64,000 bases of DNA from contig NZ_CP036274.1 of NCBI RefSeq assembly GCF_007747655.1, positions 8,184,001 through 8,248,000 on the forward strand, written 5' to 3'. Shown here in pieces: positions 9,777-20,100 of the stretch; within the stretch, counting starts at the first letter, position 1; every line of letters starts with the position of its first letter. The DNA is from Anatilimnocola aggregata. Its GTDB lineage: Bacteria > Planctomycetota > Planctomycetia > Pirellulales > Pirellulaceae. The notes below the pieces were generated by a model. It saw only the letters and a list, made by a program, of their open reading frames with translations, did not search any database and was not told the DNA's origin. Position numbers and translations under genes: made by a program.

Positions 9777-11243
9777 ATGCTGAATCGTTCCCCATCGTCG
9801 GCCATAACCACCAGCCGCCGGCGACTGCTGCAGGGCGTGACCGCCGGCGTGCTGGGCTGCTCGTTGCCGAGTTTGCTGGCCGCCGAGTCTCAAGCAAAGT
9901 CCGTGCGACCGTCCGGCGCGCGGGCCCGCAACGTCCTCGTCATCTACGAGGAAGGTGGCATCAGCCAGATGGATTCGTGGGATCCCAAGCCGGATGCCCT
10001 GTTGGATCATCGCAGTCCGTTTGCGCCTATCGCCACCAAGGTTCCGGGTATTCATTATTCTTCGCTCCTGTCGCAGGTGTCCCAGCATGCGGACAAACTG
10101 GCCGTGGTCCGCTCGATGACCTCGACCACCGCTGCCGGGCACATCGAAGGCTGTCTGGAATTCTTCAAAGGGTATCGCTTCGACTCGCCCGCATTCCGCG
10201 GCGCCGATCTCCGCACGCATCGTTTTCCAGATATTGGTTCGGTCGTGACCGAGTCGCTGGGGACCGAGTGCCCGCAACTGCCCGGTTATGTGCTCTGCCC
10301 CGGCGCCAATCTGCCGAACCACGTGGGCAACCCGGGATTCCTCGGCTCGGGCCGAGCGCCGTGGAAATTGGGAACGAAAAGCCTGGGGGAAAATCTGGCG
10401 GACCGGGCCTGGCGAGTTCGTTCGCTCGATCCCCAGCCGGGAATGAATGCTGAGCGAATGTCACAGCGGCGAAACCTGCTGCAGAGCCTCGATCGCGCCG
10501 GCACGACCGTGCAAAGCCAAGGTGAATCGCAAGCCCGCTTCCACGAATACGCGTTCGATCTGCTGACCAGCCCTGAAGTGCAGGGAGCGTTCCAGTTGGA
10601 GCGAGAGTCCCCCGCGACGATCGAACGCTATGGCACGGACCACCGTGGCAGGTGCTATCTGCTGGGACGCAAACTGATCGAAGCTGGCGTGCGCTTCGTC
10701 ACTGTCACGGTCATCCAGCCGCCGGAACTGGTGGGCCGTCCGGGGACCGGCGAATCGAACGGCGTCTTTTTGAACTGGGATCATCATGAGGGGATCTATC
10801 GCAACGGTCCCTGCGGCGGTCCCCAGGGAATGAGCAATCAAGAGCGGTACGGTCTGCCCCATGCGGTGATGATGCCCAGCCTCGATCGTTCGCTCAGTGC
10901 GCTGCTGGAAGACCTGCACCAGCGCGGCCTGCTGGAGGAAACGCTCGTCTGCTTCATCACCGAGATGGGGCGCACTCCCCGGCTAAACAAATGGCAGGGG
11001 CGCGATCACTGGTCGCGAGCGATGTCGATCGCCTTCGCCGGCGCGGGAGTGCCTGGCGGCCAGGTGATCGGCGTCACCGATCGCGAAGGAGGCGACGTGG
11101 TCGAACGCCGCTACACCCCCTACGACTACGCCGAAACGATCTACCGCAAACTGGGCATCAACACCGATCAGCGGCTGCGGATGGCCGATGGCCGCCCGGT
11201 GGAATTTTCCGACGGCGGCGTGCCGATTCGCGAGTTGTTTTGA
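9777..11243 (+). CDS. DUF1501 domain-containing protein
   Basis: 488 aa, with a Tat leader (SRRRLLQGVTAGVLGCSLPS). The core motifs are YEEGGISQMDSWDPKP, RYGTDHRGRCYLLGRKLIEAG, ITEMGRTPRLN and QGRDHW. Compared with the upstream paralogue it has an insertion around the VTVIQPPELVGRPGTGESNG and NWDHHEGIY stretch. A GGAAAGGGA sequence 8-16 bp upstream acts as ribosome-binding site. It is the second gene of the DUF1501 pair and the sequences are diverged, so this is an old duplication. Confidence 0.9.
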   Translation: MLNRSPSSAITTSRRRLLQGVTAGVLGCSLPSLLAAESQAKSVRPSGARARNVLVIYEEGGISQMDSWDPKPDALLDHRSPFAPIATKVPGIHYSSLLSQVSQHADKLAVVRSMTSTTAAGHIEGCLEFFKGYRFDSPAFRGADLRTHRFPDIGSVVTESLGTECPQLPGYVLCPGANLPNHVGNPGFLGSGRAPWKLGTKSLGENLADRAWRVRSLDPQPGMNAERMSQRRNLLQSLDRAGTTVQSQGESQARFHEYAFDLLTSPEVQGAFQLERESPATIERYGTDHRGRCYLLGRKLIEAGVRFVTVTVIQPPELVGRPGTGESNGVFLNWDHHEGIYRNGPCGGPQGMSNQERYGLPHAVMMPSLDRSLSALLEDLHQRGLLEETLVCFITEMGRTPRLNKWQGRDHWSRAMSIAFAGAGVPGGQVIGVTDREGGDVVERRYTPYDYAETIYRKLGINTDQRLRMADGRPVEFSDGGVPIRELF

Positions 11244-11331
11244 TTGTGTTCAGTTGCGACCTGGAATGGTAAGATGAAGGTTCCGCCTGACGAATCCCGC
11301 CCCAAGTCCCCGCCTCCACAAAGGACTCCCC

Positions 11332-12646
11332 ATGCTTTCGCTTCTTGGTGCGCAGCAAGGGATTCTCCCGGCGCGAAGTGCTGACGATTGGCGCTTTGGG
11401 CTTGGGAGGCCTGGCCCTGCCCGATCTGCTGCGGGCGGAGTCAGCCAGCGGCGTTCGCTCGTCGAAGAAGGCGATCATCATGATCTACATGTGCGGCGCG
11501 CCGCCGCATCAGGACATGTACGATCTGAAGATGGACGCCCCGGCGGAAATCCGCGGCGAATTTCAGCCGATAGACACAAACGTGCCGGGCATTCGCATTT
11601 GTGAACACCTGCCCCGGCTGGCGCGGATTATGGACAAGCTGGTCCCCATCCGCACGGTGGTGGTTCGCCCAACGGCAGTCACGATTCGTTCATCTGTTAC
11701 ACCGGTCGCTCATTCCTACAGCCCCCCGGCGGCTGGCCGTCGGGGGGAGCGACGCTCTCGAAACTGCTGAGGAGCCGAGACGCTGGCACGCCGCCGTTCG
11801 TGGGGCTCGCGCCGGTCACCGGGCATCCGCCGTATGGCTCGCCCGGCCATCCAGGGTTCCTCGGCGCTTCGCACAGCGCCTTCCGGCCGAATGGCGAAGC
11901 CAGGGCTGATCTGACTCTGAATGGCATTGCGGTTGATCGCCTGCAGGACCGCCGGCAGTTGCTGTCGAGCTTCGATACGATTCGCCGCGAGGTCGAGAAC
12001 TCCGGCAAGCTCGCGGGCTACGACGCCTTCACGCAGCAGGCCTTAGGTGTGCTCACCTGCAGCAAATTGGCCGAAGCGCTCGACGTGAGCCGCGAAGAAC
12101 CACGGGTTCTGGAGCGGTATGGCAAAGGCGATCCGAAGAACTACGGCGACGGCGCTCCCCGCAAGCAGGAGCACTTCCTGATTGCTCGGCGGCTCGTGGA
12201 AGCCGGCGCGCGGTGCGTCACGCTCAATTTCGGCCGCTGGGATTTCCACTCCAACAACTTCTCCGAGTTCAAGAACACCCACGGCCCGCAGTTCGATCAA
12301 GGCCTGAGCGCGCTCGTCGAGGATCTGCACGAGCGCGGCCTGAGCGACGATGTTTCCGTCGTCGCCTGGGGCGAGTTCGGCCGGACGCCGGTCATCAACA
12401 AAGACGCTGGCCGCGATCACTGGCCGCAGGTCGGTTGCGCGCTCCTCGCCGGCGGCGGGCCATGTGATTGGCACGACCGATCGACTCGGCGGCGAGCCCG
12501 TCGATCGCCCGGTTCACTTCGGCGAAGTCCTAGCGACCCTCTATCACCAGCTGGGCCTCAATCCCAACAAGACGACCGTCCGCGATCTCGCGGGCCGGCC
12601 GCAATATCTCGTCGATCGGCACGAACCGATGCGGGAGCTGATCTAA
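11332..12646 (+). pseudogene. DUF1501 gene disrupted by three frame lesions
   Basis: A third DUF1501 copy is readable from start to stop only by changing frame. ATG 11332 has a good AAAGGA site, but the Tat leader (FSRREVLTIGALGLGGLALP) lies in the next frame, which fits an extra T near 11345 (a TTG start at 11345 could bypass it). A base is missing near 11662: after IRTVV the expected SPNGSHDSFICYTG is in another frame. Near 12467 about 11 bases seem lost between LLAGGG and GHVIGTTDRLGGEP, restoring the previous frame to the proper end MRELI. AGRDHW and GEFGRTPVIN remain. Either a true pseudogene or a poorly sequenced stretch. Confidence 0.85.
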
Positions 12647-12689
12647 CTACAGCGGCCACAGCGTCAATACCGACCAGCTGGAAGGGGAA

Positions 12690-13076
12690 TTACGGCACGA
12701 CGATATCCCTTTTCGTGCTCGCGACAATCGCGAACAACTCCCGCTGCTCGGCTTGAGGAACCTGAAACTTGTCGAGCGAGTCCTGAAAGTCCTGAAGAAA
12801 TACCTGCCATTCCGGCTCGGTAATGGCCAGGTGCTCGTGCGATTCGCGCATGCTCTTGCCGGTGTACTTCTGGGGTCCGCCGGTGGCCCAGCAGACCATT
12901 TCGGTAACCAGATATTTGAAGCCCGCCTTCGACACGCGGTGGTGAGCCTCGTCGACCTTCGCGTTCGCATTCAGCGCCGGGTTGACCATGATCCGGTCGA
13001 TGAAGTCATCGACCACGGCTGCGATGCTGTAAACACCGCCTAACCGCTCGTAGATGGAAAGTGAATTTTGGGTCAT
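12690..13076 (-). CDS. Group I truncated hemoglobin
   Basis: 128 aa, the normal length for a 2/2 globin. Family signatures are YERLGG at the N-terminus, FIDRIMVNP, FKYLVTEMVCWATGGP and KYTGKSMRESHEHL. H80 is the likely proximal haem ligand, by analogy with the M..xH pattern in helix F. Such proteins bind O2 or NO in the cytoplasm and are linked to NO detoxification or oxygen transfer. It is convergent with the DUF1501 pseudogene (44 bp between the 3' ends) and divergent from the phosphatase gene. Confidence 0.93.
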   Translation of the reverse strand: MTQNSLSIYERLGGVYSIAAVVDDFIDRIMVNPALNANAKVDEAHHRVSKAGFKYLVTEMVCWATGGPQKYTGKSMRESHEHLAITEPEWQVFLQDFQDSLDKFQVPQAEQRELFAIVASTKRDIVVP

Positions 13077-13191
13077 TCGTGATCTCGTCAGATGCCGGAC
13101 GGATGAATCGCCGCATCGTATCGACTACGATTAACATCCACAATCACTGATTCGTTTGTGCCTCGGCTGTTCTCAATCGATTGAATCTTCC

Positions 13192-14316
13192 ATGCGTTAC
13201 CGAATTGGTCTGTTTGGGCTCTGCGTCTTGGGGATCACTGCCGGATCACTCTGGGCCCAAGTCGCCCAGCCGGCTGCGCAGCAGCAGCAGGCCGCTGTGC
13301 AGCCTGGCGAGCCGCTGAGTCGCCTCGCCTTTGGTTCGTGCGCCAAGCAGGACAAACCGCAACTCATCTGGGACGCGGTGATCGAAACTAAGCCGCAGCT
13401 GTTCTTGTTGCTGGGAGACAACATTTACGGCGACACCCAGGACATGCAGGTGTTACGCGACAAGTGGAACCTGCTCGGCGCTCAGCCCGGCTATCAGCGG
13501 CTCAAGAAGTCCTGTCCGATTCTGGCCACCTGGGATGATCACGATTACGGTGCCAACGACGCCGGCGCGGAATATCCGGAGAAGCGCGAATCGCAGCAGA
13601 TCTTTCACGATTTCTTCGGTGTCCCGCCCAACAGTCCGCGGCGCAAGTACGAAGGTGTGTATCACGCGCAGGTGTTTGGTCCGCCGGGCAAACGCGTGCA
13701 GATCATCCTGCTCGACGTCCGCTATTTTCGCAGTCCGCTCGTCAAGGGTTTCAAGCCCGGCGAACCGGGGGACGGTTACCGCGGCGTGTATCTTCCCAAT
13801 GACGATCCTGCCGCGACCATCCTCGGCGAGGCGCAGTGGAAGTGGCTCGCGGAGCAACTGCGTGAGCCGGCCGAGTTGCGTTTGATTTGCTCCGGTACAC
13901 AGATTCTGCCGGACGAGCATGGTTCGGAATGCTGGGGCAACTTCCCCCGAGAACGCAAGAAGCTGTTCGCGACCATTCGCGAGTCGCAGGCCAAGGGTGT
14001 GGTGCTCCTCAGCGGCGATCGGCATCTCGCGGAGTTGATGAAACTGGCCCCGGAGGAAGCCGGCATTGGCTATCCGCTGTACGAAGCGACCTCCAGCAGC
14101 CTGAATGCCCCCAGCGGCAATGTGACGAAGGCCGGCGTGCGCTTCGCCAACGAGATCAATCGCTATCGAGTGGGCCTGACGTTCTTCGACATTAACTTCG
14201 GTAACGTCCTGATTGATTGGAATCAGCCTGACCCGCTCGTGCGCGTGCAAGTCCGAGAAGAACAAGGCCAGGTGGTGCTCCAGCAGCAGATCTTGCTCAG
14301 TCAACTGCAAAAGTAG
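13192..14316 (+). CDS. PhoD-like metallophosphatase (alkaline phosphatase D family), secreted
   Basis: 374 aa from ATG 13192, chosen because it begins a clear signal peptide (MRYRIGLFGLCVLGITAGSLWAQ); the frame is open upstream to 13156 but without a leader. Motifs of the PhoD metal site are FGSCAKQ, LLLGDNIYGD (D76, N77), WDDHDYGAND and LLSGDRHLAEL. These coordinate the catalytic metals in phosphodiester hydrolysis. It is shorter than Bacillus PhoD and lacks its N-terminal beta domain, as is usual for planctomycete versions. Predicted periplasmic; substrate unknown. Confidence 0.9.
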   Translation: MRYRIGLFGLCVLGITAGSLWAQVAQPAAQQQQAAVQPGEPLSRLAFGSCAKQDKPQLIWDAVIETKPQLFLLLGDNIYGDTQDMQVLRDKWNLLGAQPGYQRLKKSCPILATWDDHDYGANDAGAEYPEKRESQQIFHDFFGVPPNSPRRKYEGVYHAQVFGPPGKRVQIILLDVRYFRSPLVKGFKPGEPGDGYRGVYLPNDDPAATILGEAQWKWLAEQLREPAELRLICSGTQILPDEHGSECWGNFPRERKKLFATIRESQAKGVVLLSGDRHLAELMKLAPEEAGIGYPLYEATSSSLNAPSGNVTKAGVRFANEINRYRVGLTFFDINFGNVLIDWNQPDPLVRVQVREEQGQVVLQQQILLSQLQK

Positions 14317-14402
14317 CTCCGGCCCGGAAAAATACATGCTTGGACTTTGATGCGTTTTCGGGTAGGCTTGAGGCATCATCGCCCGACTCTCCGAGGTGCC
14401 CC

Positions 14403-15737
14403 ATGCAAACGCAGGTTGCTCTCCCTCCCCTTTTGAACGTCGGCCGCCGGCGCTGGCTCCTGCAGGCTGGGCTGGGTGCTCTGACGGGGCTATCCGTTCC
14501 GCAACTCCTGCGAGCGCGAGCAGTAGCGGCGGAGCGCGGCCGGGAAAAATCACAGGCGGCAGTCATTCAAATCTGGTTGTCCGGCGGCCCGAGCCAGATC
14601 GATACCTGGGACCCGAAGCCGGAGATGCCAGCGGAGATCCGTGGGCCGTATCAGCCGATCGCTACTTCGGTGCCCGGCATTTCGCTCTGCGAACACTTGC
14701 CGCTGCAGGCGGCGATGATGGAGAAGTTTGCCATCATCCGCTCGATGGATGCCAGCGCGAGTAATCATTCTCCGATCACGTTTCAAGCGGCGAATCCTCG
14801 CGCGCAGCGGACCGAAACCGGACGCCAAGGAGGTGGCTATCCCTCGATGGGTTCCGTCGCGGCGAAGTTCCACGGCGCCAACCAGCCAGGGATGCCGCCG
14901 TTCGTTGCGTTAGCGAAGAGCCTGGTCAGCGATATCTACGGCGCGGGCGACTTGGGGCAGGCGTTCGAGCCGCTCGACGGGCTCAATGTCAACGGCCGGT
15001 TCGCCATGCCGGAAGGCCTAAGCATCGATCGCTTGCAGGATCGGGCCGCCCTGCGACAGAAGATGGATCGGTTCGAGCAGCGAGTTGCCACAGCTCAGGG
15101 GTTTGGCGATCAAGACCGCAGTGTGCGTGAAGCGTTTGACCTCGTGCTCGGCGGAGCCGCTCAACGGGCTTTCGATTTGAGCCAGGAATCGGAGGCCACC
15201 CGCGATCGCTTCGGCCGGGACTCGCTCGGCGAGAAACTGCTGCTCGCGCGGCGGCTCGTAGAAGCCGGCGTGACCTACATCACGCTCAGTGATGCCTGGG
15301 GGCACTGGGATCATCACGGCGATGAAGTTCGCTGGGGCGGCATCGTGAAAGGCTTGACGCCGATGCTGCCAGTCCTCGATCGCGCGATCACGACGCTGAT
15401 CAAAGATCTCGACGAGCGCGGCTTGCTGGACAACACCCTTGTGATCGTCGCGGGCGAGTTCGGCCGCAGTCCGATCATGACCAAAACAGCCGGCCGCGAT
15501 CACTGGCCGGCGGTGATGTCGCTGCTGCTCGCCGGCGGCGGTATTCGGGGTGGACAGGTGATTGGCAGCACCGATCGTCGCGGCGGTGAAATCCGCGACC
15601 GTCCGCTCGGCCCCGGCGATCTGGCCGCCACCGTGTTCCACCACTTGGGCATCGACCCCTACGACCATTGGATCAGTACCTCTGGCCGGCCAACACCGCT
15701 GGTCGAAACGGGGAAGCCGATTGCCGAATTGTTTTGA
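14403..15737 (+). CDS. DUF1501 domain-containing protein
   Basis: 444 aa from ATG 14403; the open frame begins at 14340 but the downstream ATG places the twin-arginine leader (GRRRWLLQAGLGALTGLSVP) properly. Core motifs are IWLSGGPSQIDTWDPKP, NHSPITFQAANPR, RFGRDSLGEKLLLARRLVEAG, WGHWDHHGD, GEFGRSPIM and AGRDHW. Intact and closest in motif wording to the broken copy at 11.3-12.6 kb (GGEIRDRPLGPGDLAATVFHHLG). It is followed after 10 bp by the threonine dehydratase-like gene, suggesting cotranscription. Confidence 0.9.
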   Translation: MQTQVALPPLLNVGRRRWLLQAGLGALTGLSVPQLLRARAVAAERGREKSQAAVIQIWLSGGPSQIDTWDPKPEMPAEIRGPYQPIATSVPGISLCEHLPLQAAMMEKFAIIRSMDASASNHSPITFQAANPRAQRTETGRQGGGYPSMGSVAAKFHGANQPGMPPFVALAKSLVSDIYGAGDLGQAFEPLDGLNVNGRFAMPEGLSIDRLQDRAALRQKMDRFEQRVATAQGFGDQDRSVREAFDLVLGGAAQRAFDLSQESEATRDRFGRDSLGEKLLLARRLVEAGVTYITLSDAWGHWDHHGDEVRWGGIVKGLTPMLPVLDRAITTLIKDLDERGLLDNTLVIVAGEFGRSPIMTKTAGRDHWPAVMSLLLAGGGIRGGQVIGSTDRRGGEIRDRPLGPGDLAATVFHHLGIDPYDHWISTSGRPTPLVETGKPIAELF

Positions 15738-15747
15738 GCAGGAGTCC

Positions 15748-16742
15748 ATGTCGATTCGCATTCCCACGATTGCCGATGTCCGCGCTGCCGAACCGATCAT
15801 CCGGCAGCATGTGTCGCCGACGCCGCTCACGCGCTCGAACGCGAACTGCAGTTGCCACCGACGCGGCGCGTCTGGCTCAAGGACTATGGCTGGACCCCCG
15901 CCGGCTCGTTCAAGCTCCTCGGCGCGCTGAACTGGATGGCGAATTCACTGGATCGGATCGGCGACCGCCCCGTGGCAGCGCATTCTTCCGGCAGCTTTGC
16001 CTCGGGGATTGCGTTTGCGGGCATGCGTTACCAGAAGCGCGTGATTGTCGTCATGCCGGAGACCGCGCCGCGGATCAAGTTTGAACGCACCCGCTCCTTC
16101 GCCGCGGAGATCTGCACCTACGACATTGCCCGCGATCACGAGACGGGCGAGCGCGACCGGATCACGCGCGAGATCGCCGAGCAAGAACAGGCCGTGCAGG
16201 CTTCGCCTTACGACGATCCCTTTGTGATTGCCGGCAACGGCGTGGGCGCTTTGGAGGTTGTTCAGGACCTGCAGCGCACGGGGCGCGGCGTTTCACATTT
16301 TTATTGCCCGATCAGCGGCGGCGGATTGATGGCGGGTCAGGCTCTTGCCATCGCCGACGGCTTTCCTGCAGCACAGATCATCGGCGTCGAACCCGCTGGG
16401 GCGGATGATTTTCGCCAGTCGCTCGCAGCGGGCTCGATCGTGCGGCTCGCGAAGCCGACCAGCATCTGCGATGGCCTGCTGTCCTACGATGTCGGCCACC
16501 ATAACTGGCCGATCCTCCAGCAACTCGTTCGGCAGTCGCTGGCGATTCCGGACACAGCGACGCAGCAAGCGATGAAATGGCTCTACGACCAGCACGGTCT
16601 GCGAACCGAACCTTCCGGCGCCATTACCGTAGCTGGATTGCTGGGCGGCCAGATCGATCTGACGGGCGACGGCGACATCGTCGTCGTGATCAGCGGCCGC
16701 AACGTGGATGAGAGCGAGTTTCGGAGGTTTGTTGGCGATTAA
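15748..16742 (+). pseudogene. Threonine/serine dehydratase-like PLP enzyme with frameshift
   Basis: ATG 15748 begins MSIRIPTIADVRAAEPIIRQHVSPTPLTRSNA. The frame then fails and the family sequence resumes one frame away at ELQLPPTRRVWLKDYGWTPAGSFKLLGALN. K in GSFK is the PLP-binding lysine; SSGSFASG, the phosphate-binding SGGGLMAG and SGRNVDESEFRRF also fit fold-type II dehydratases. The net shift is -1 near 15838-15842. It could be explained by loss of one copy of a tandem CGCTCGAACG (10 bp), since restoring it would give NALERELQLP. Without that repair the product is a short truncated peptide. Sequencing error cannot be excluded. Confidence 0.8.
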
Positions 16743-17181
16743 GGCGGGAGAGGCATCGATGCGCCTTCGGTTCCGTAGTCGCAGGATGCAGTTACCCTTA
16801 ACTCGCTCCAAGTCGTTATCTACATCGAGATTACCAATCGCGACAATAACTCGCAACTGGTCTCGGTTACTCTCGAACAGTACTGGTCCATAGTGGTCCC
16901 CACGAGTGCAAAAGGGTACAGAGTGGTACACATTAGGCTCGCATCAATTGCGTCTTCAGCCCGTACTAATCGCCGGCATGATTGACAACAAAAACAATTT
17001 ACTTCCGAGCTGTGCTTCATGAACCCAGGATCTACGGAGTGCGCGGTCGGTCTCTCGGCTGTAGCCAATAACATATTGCTTTGGCACAAATTGGCCTGCG
17101 CTCATCTTGAAAACAGCGCAATCGCGGCTGCCGGGACAGATGTTGGCTCTTACTCAGGCTTCGGTCCCGCGTTTGGCTTCT
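16743..17181. other. Intergenic, no gene firmly recognised
   Basis: About 440 bp between the dehydratase-like gene and the convergent giant gene. One minus-strand frame around 16710-16931 (YGPVLFESNRDQLRVIVAIGNLD) looks weakly protein-like, but it runs antisense into the dehydratase gene and matches nothing I recognise. Confidence 0.35.
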
Positions 17182-20100
17182 TTACGGATTGATCAGTCGG
17201 ACGTCAGGTCCTGTGGCGGGGTTGTTGAAGTCGTTGGGGCCGGGGGCGGTGAGGGATTCGTCGGCCATGTCGGCGGCGTCCCAGCTGAAGAGGTCGCTGC
17301 CGTTGCCGCCCCAGGCGTCGTCGTCCGAGCCGTCGGGCGCGATGATGGGGAGCAGGGCAAGCACTTCGGGCGGTGGTGCAGCGGCGTTGGAGTTCCCCTG
17401 CCAGGCCGTCAGGAGTGCGAGCAGGGCTGCGTCGTTATCCATTGGGTCGCTGTAGGTGTTCGCCGCATAGGTCATCGTGTTGGGAGCCGAAGTCCAGGTG
17501 CTGTTCTCTTCACCACCCAGCCCACCGGTGATCAGCAGGTCGTTGCCGTCCCCACCCGAGAGCGTGTCGCTCCCCGTGCCACCGATTAGCACGTTGTTCC
17601 CCGAGTGACCCAGCAGCCAATCGTTACCGTCGCCGCCCGACAGCAGGTCGTTGCCGCTGTTGCCTTGCAGCGTATCGTTGCCGCTGTAGCCATACACCCG
17701 GTCGTCTCCGGCCCCGGCATCGACGCTGTCGTTACCAGCCCCGGCATGGATGTAGTCGTTGCCCCCACCGGAGTTCACCACGTCGTGGCCACCACCGGCA
17801 TAGATCACGTCGGCTCCGTTGCCCGAACTGATCGAGTCGTTACCGTCGTTCGGGCCTTGGAAGTCCTGCGGAGTCGGGTCGCCCGGATTCGTCGGCGCGT
17901 TATCCCCCCAGATCACGTTCTGGCCTTCGCCACCTGTGATCTGATCGTTCCCGTCGCCACCCACCAGCCAGTCGTTGTTCGAGCCCCCCGCCAGCGAATC
18001 GTTGCCCGCTTCGCCATAGAACACGGCCGGGATCTTGGCCGTGGTCTGCGACATCGTGTCGACTCCGTTGCCGCCGTACAGCACGGCCTTGCCCGGCACG
18101 TTGTAGTTCATGATCGCGCCGCCGATGCGCACCCGCACCTGATGCGGAAGCGCGGCCGTGGCATTGGCCGAGATCTGCATCAGGTCGTTCCCCGTGGTCC
18201 CGCGGCCGAACACGTCGCCGATCTGCACGCCCGTCAACTTGCCGTTGTCGACCAGGTTGAGGTCTTCGATGCTGACCCAACTGAAGGGAGCCGTGTTGGC
18301 GCTGAGGACGTTCCCCGACGAACCGGCTCCCACGATCATCGCCGTGTTCTTCGGCACGTCCGTGACATCCAGGTTCAGCACATCGCCCACCGTATCGCCG
18401 GCCTGATTGAGCGCCGGCACCGGATCGCCACCGTCGATGAAGATGGTGCTTCCCCCCGCAGTCGCGGCCGTGGTCGGACGAATCAGCCGCGTCGTGGCGG
18501 GGACGGCTAGGCCCACGTGCATGGCTCCCGTGTTCCCGATGACCGGGGCCGGAGTTTCGCCGAAGATATCTTCACCATCGTTGCCGTACAGACTGATCGT
18601 CCCCACGCCGCTGGCCACGCGGGTGAACGGTAGCTCCGTCACCGGGGTGACCCCGCCCCATTGGTTCGACGTGAAGAGGAGGAACTGATCGTCGCCGTCG
18701 AAACCACGCAGGGCCACCGTGTTCAGGTCGTGCGGCACATTGGTCGGGGTGAACCGGCCGTCGATCGTGTCGCCCCCTTGCGTGCCCGTGTAATCGAAGC
18801 TGTCGATGTTGCGGAACGTCACCCCGCTGGCGTTGATTCCCGTCACCGCATAGTCCGCATTCATCCCGCCGGCTGCAGCAATCAGCACGTTCGGGTCAGC
18901 GGTCGTGTCACCACTGTCGATGATGAACAACTGATCGTTATTGTTCGCTAGGTTGGCGTCTTCCCCGTCGACCACCACCGGGCCGGCGATGTTGTCGACC
19001 GTGTCGTTGGCGTCCAGGCCATCGCTGCCGGGGACGTTGGTGTAGTCGGTGGGAGGATCATTATCGACGACGATCGTCGTTTCGCCGTGCAGGCGGAAGG
19101 TGTCGCTCCCCAGGCCGCCCGTCAGCGTGGCCGTGACGCCGCTGGGGAGGCTTCGCAGTTGGATGGTATCGGCGGCCCCGCTGTCGGCACCCGGCCCCGC
19201 ACCAGTCCCCAGCGCGCTACCGGCGTCGAGAGCCAGCGTGGTCAGGCCCAGGGGGTCGAGGCTGATGAGGTCCAGCGTTTCGCCCACGGACGCGCCGGTG
19301 TAGCCACCACTGCGGATCGTCACGTCGGCGAAGTTCGCGAAGCGAGTCGCGGCCACGCCACCGTTGCCGACCAGTTGCGAAGCGCCAGTGAAGGTGACGT
19401 TCGGGTTAACGACCAGCGAGTTGTTGACCGGATTGAGCGCGTCGTACTGCGACGTCGTCACCGGATCGAGGATGTCGACCACGCTGATTGTCGTCGTGGC
19501 CGACGTGCTGCTGGCATCGATCAGCAGCTTGCTGCCGACGGCCGTCTGCTCGCGCAGATGCACGCTATTGACGTTGGCGAACGAGGCCGCGAAGCCCCGC
19601 AGCGTACCGCCCGCTGCCTGCACGCTCAGGTCTCCCTGGTTCGCGCCGAAACCGGCCTGGCTGTCAGACAGGTAGGCCACGTCGCGGGCAGTGGTCACAT
19701 CCAGCACGATCGAGTTCGTGCCGCCGCGGCCATCGAAGTACACGCCCGCCCGATTGTTGCTGAGACTGACCGGCGTGCGGGCGTTGGCGGCGAAGGCTCC
19801 GCTGACCGCCTTGCGCGTGGCATCCATCGAGGAGATGCCGGTGGGTGTGACACCCGGTAGCGTGTTCACGCCATCCAAACCGAAGTCGACGAGACCACCT
19901 TCGCTGGGGAGTTCGCCCGTGCCCGCCAGAGCGTGAATGCGAACGGCGTCGTTTCCCGCGTTCCCCGCGAAGGTCAGGCTGTTCACCGTGGAGTCGTCGC
20001 CGTTGTAGACGCTCGCCCCGTTCAGCGTCACTTTCAAATTCGAATCGCTGGTGAGTTGGACGTCGAATACGCCATCGGGGACTAGCGGGTAGTTGAGCAG

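Noticed and set aside
8409-10322. 637-codon minus-strand open frame opposite the DUF1501 pair
   Set aside because: A mirror of the GC-rich codon pattern of the DUF1501 genes. Repeated His/Arg/Gly-rich sequence, no domain, no ribosome site.
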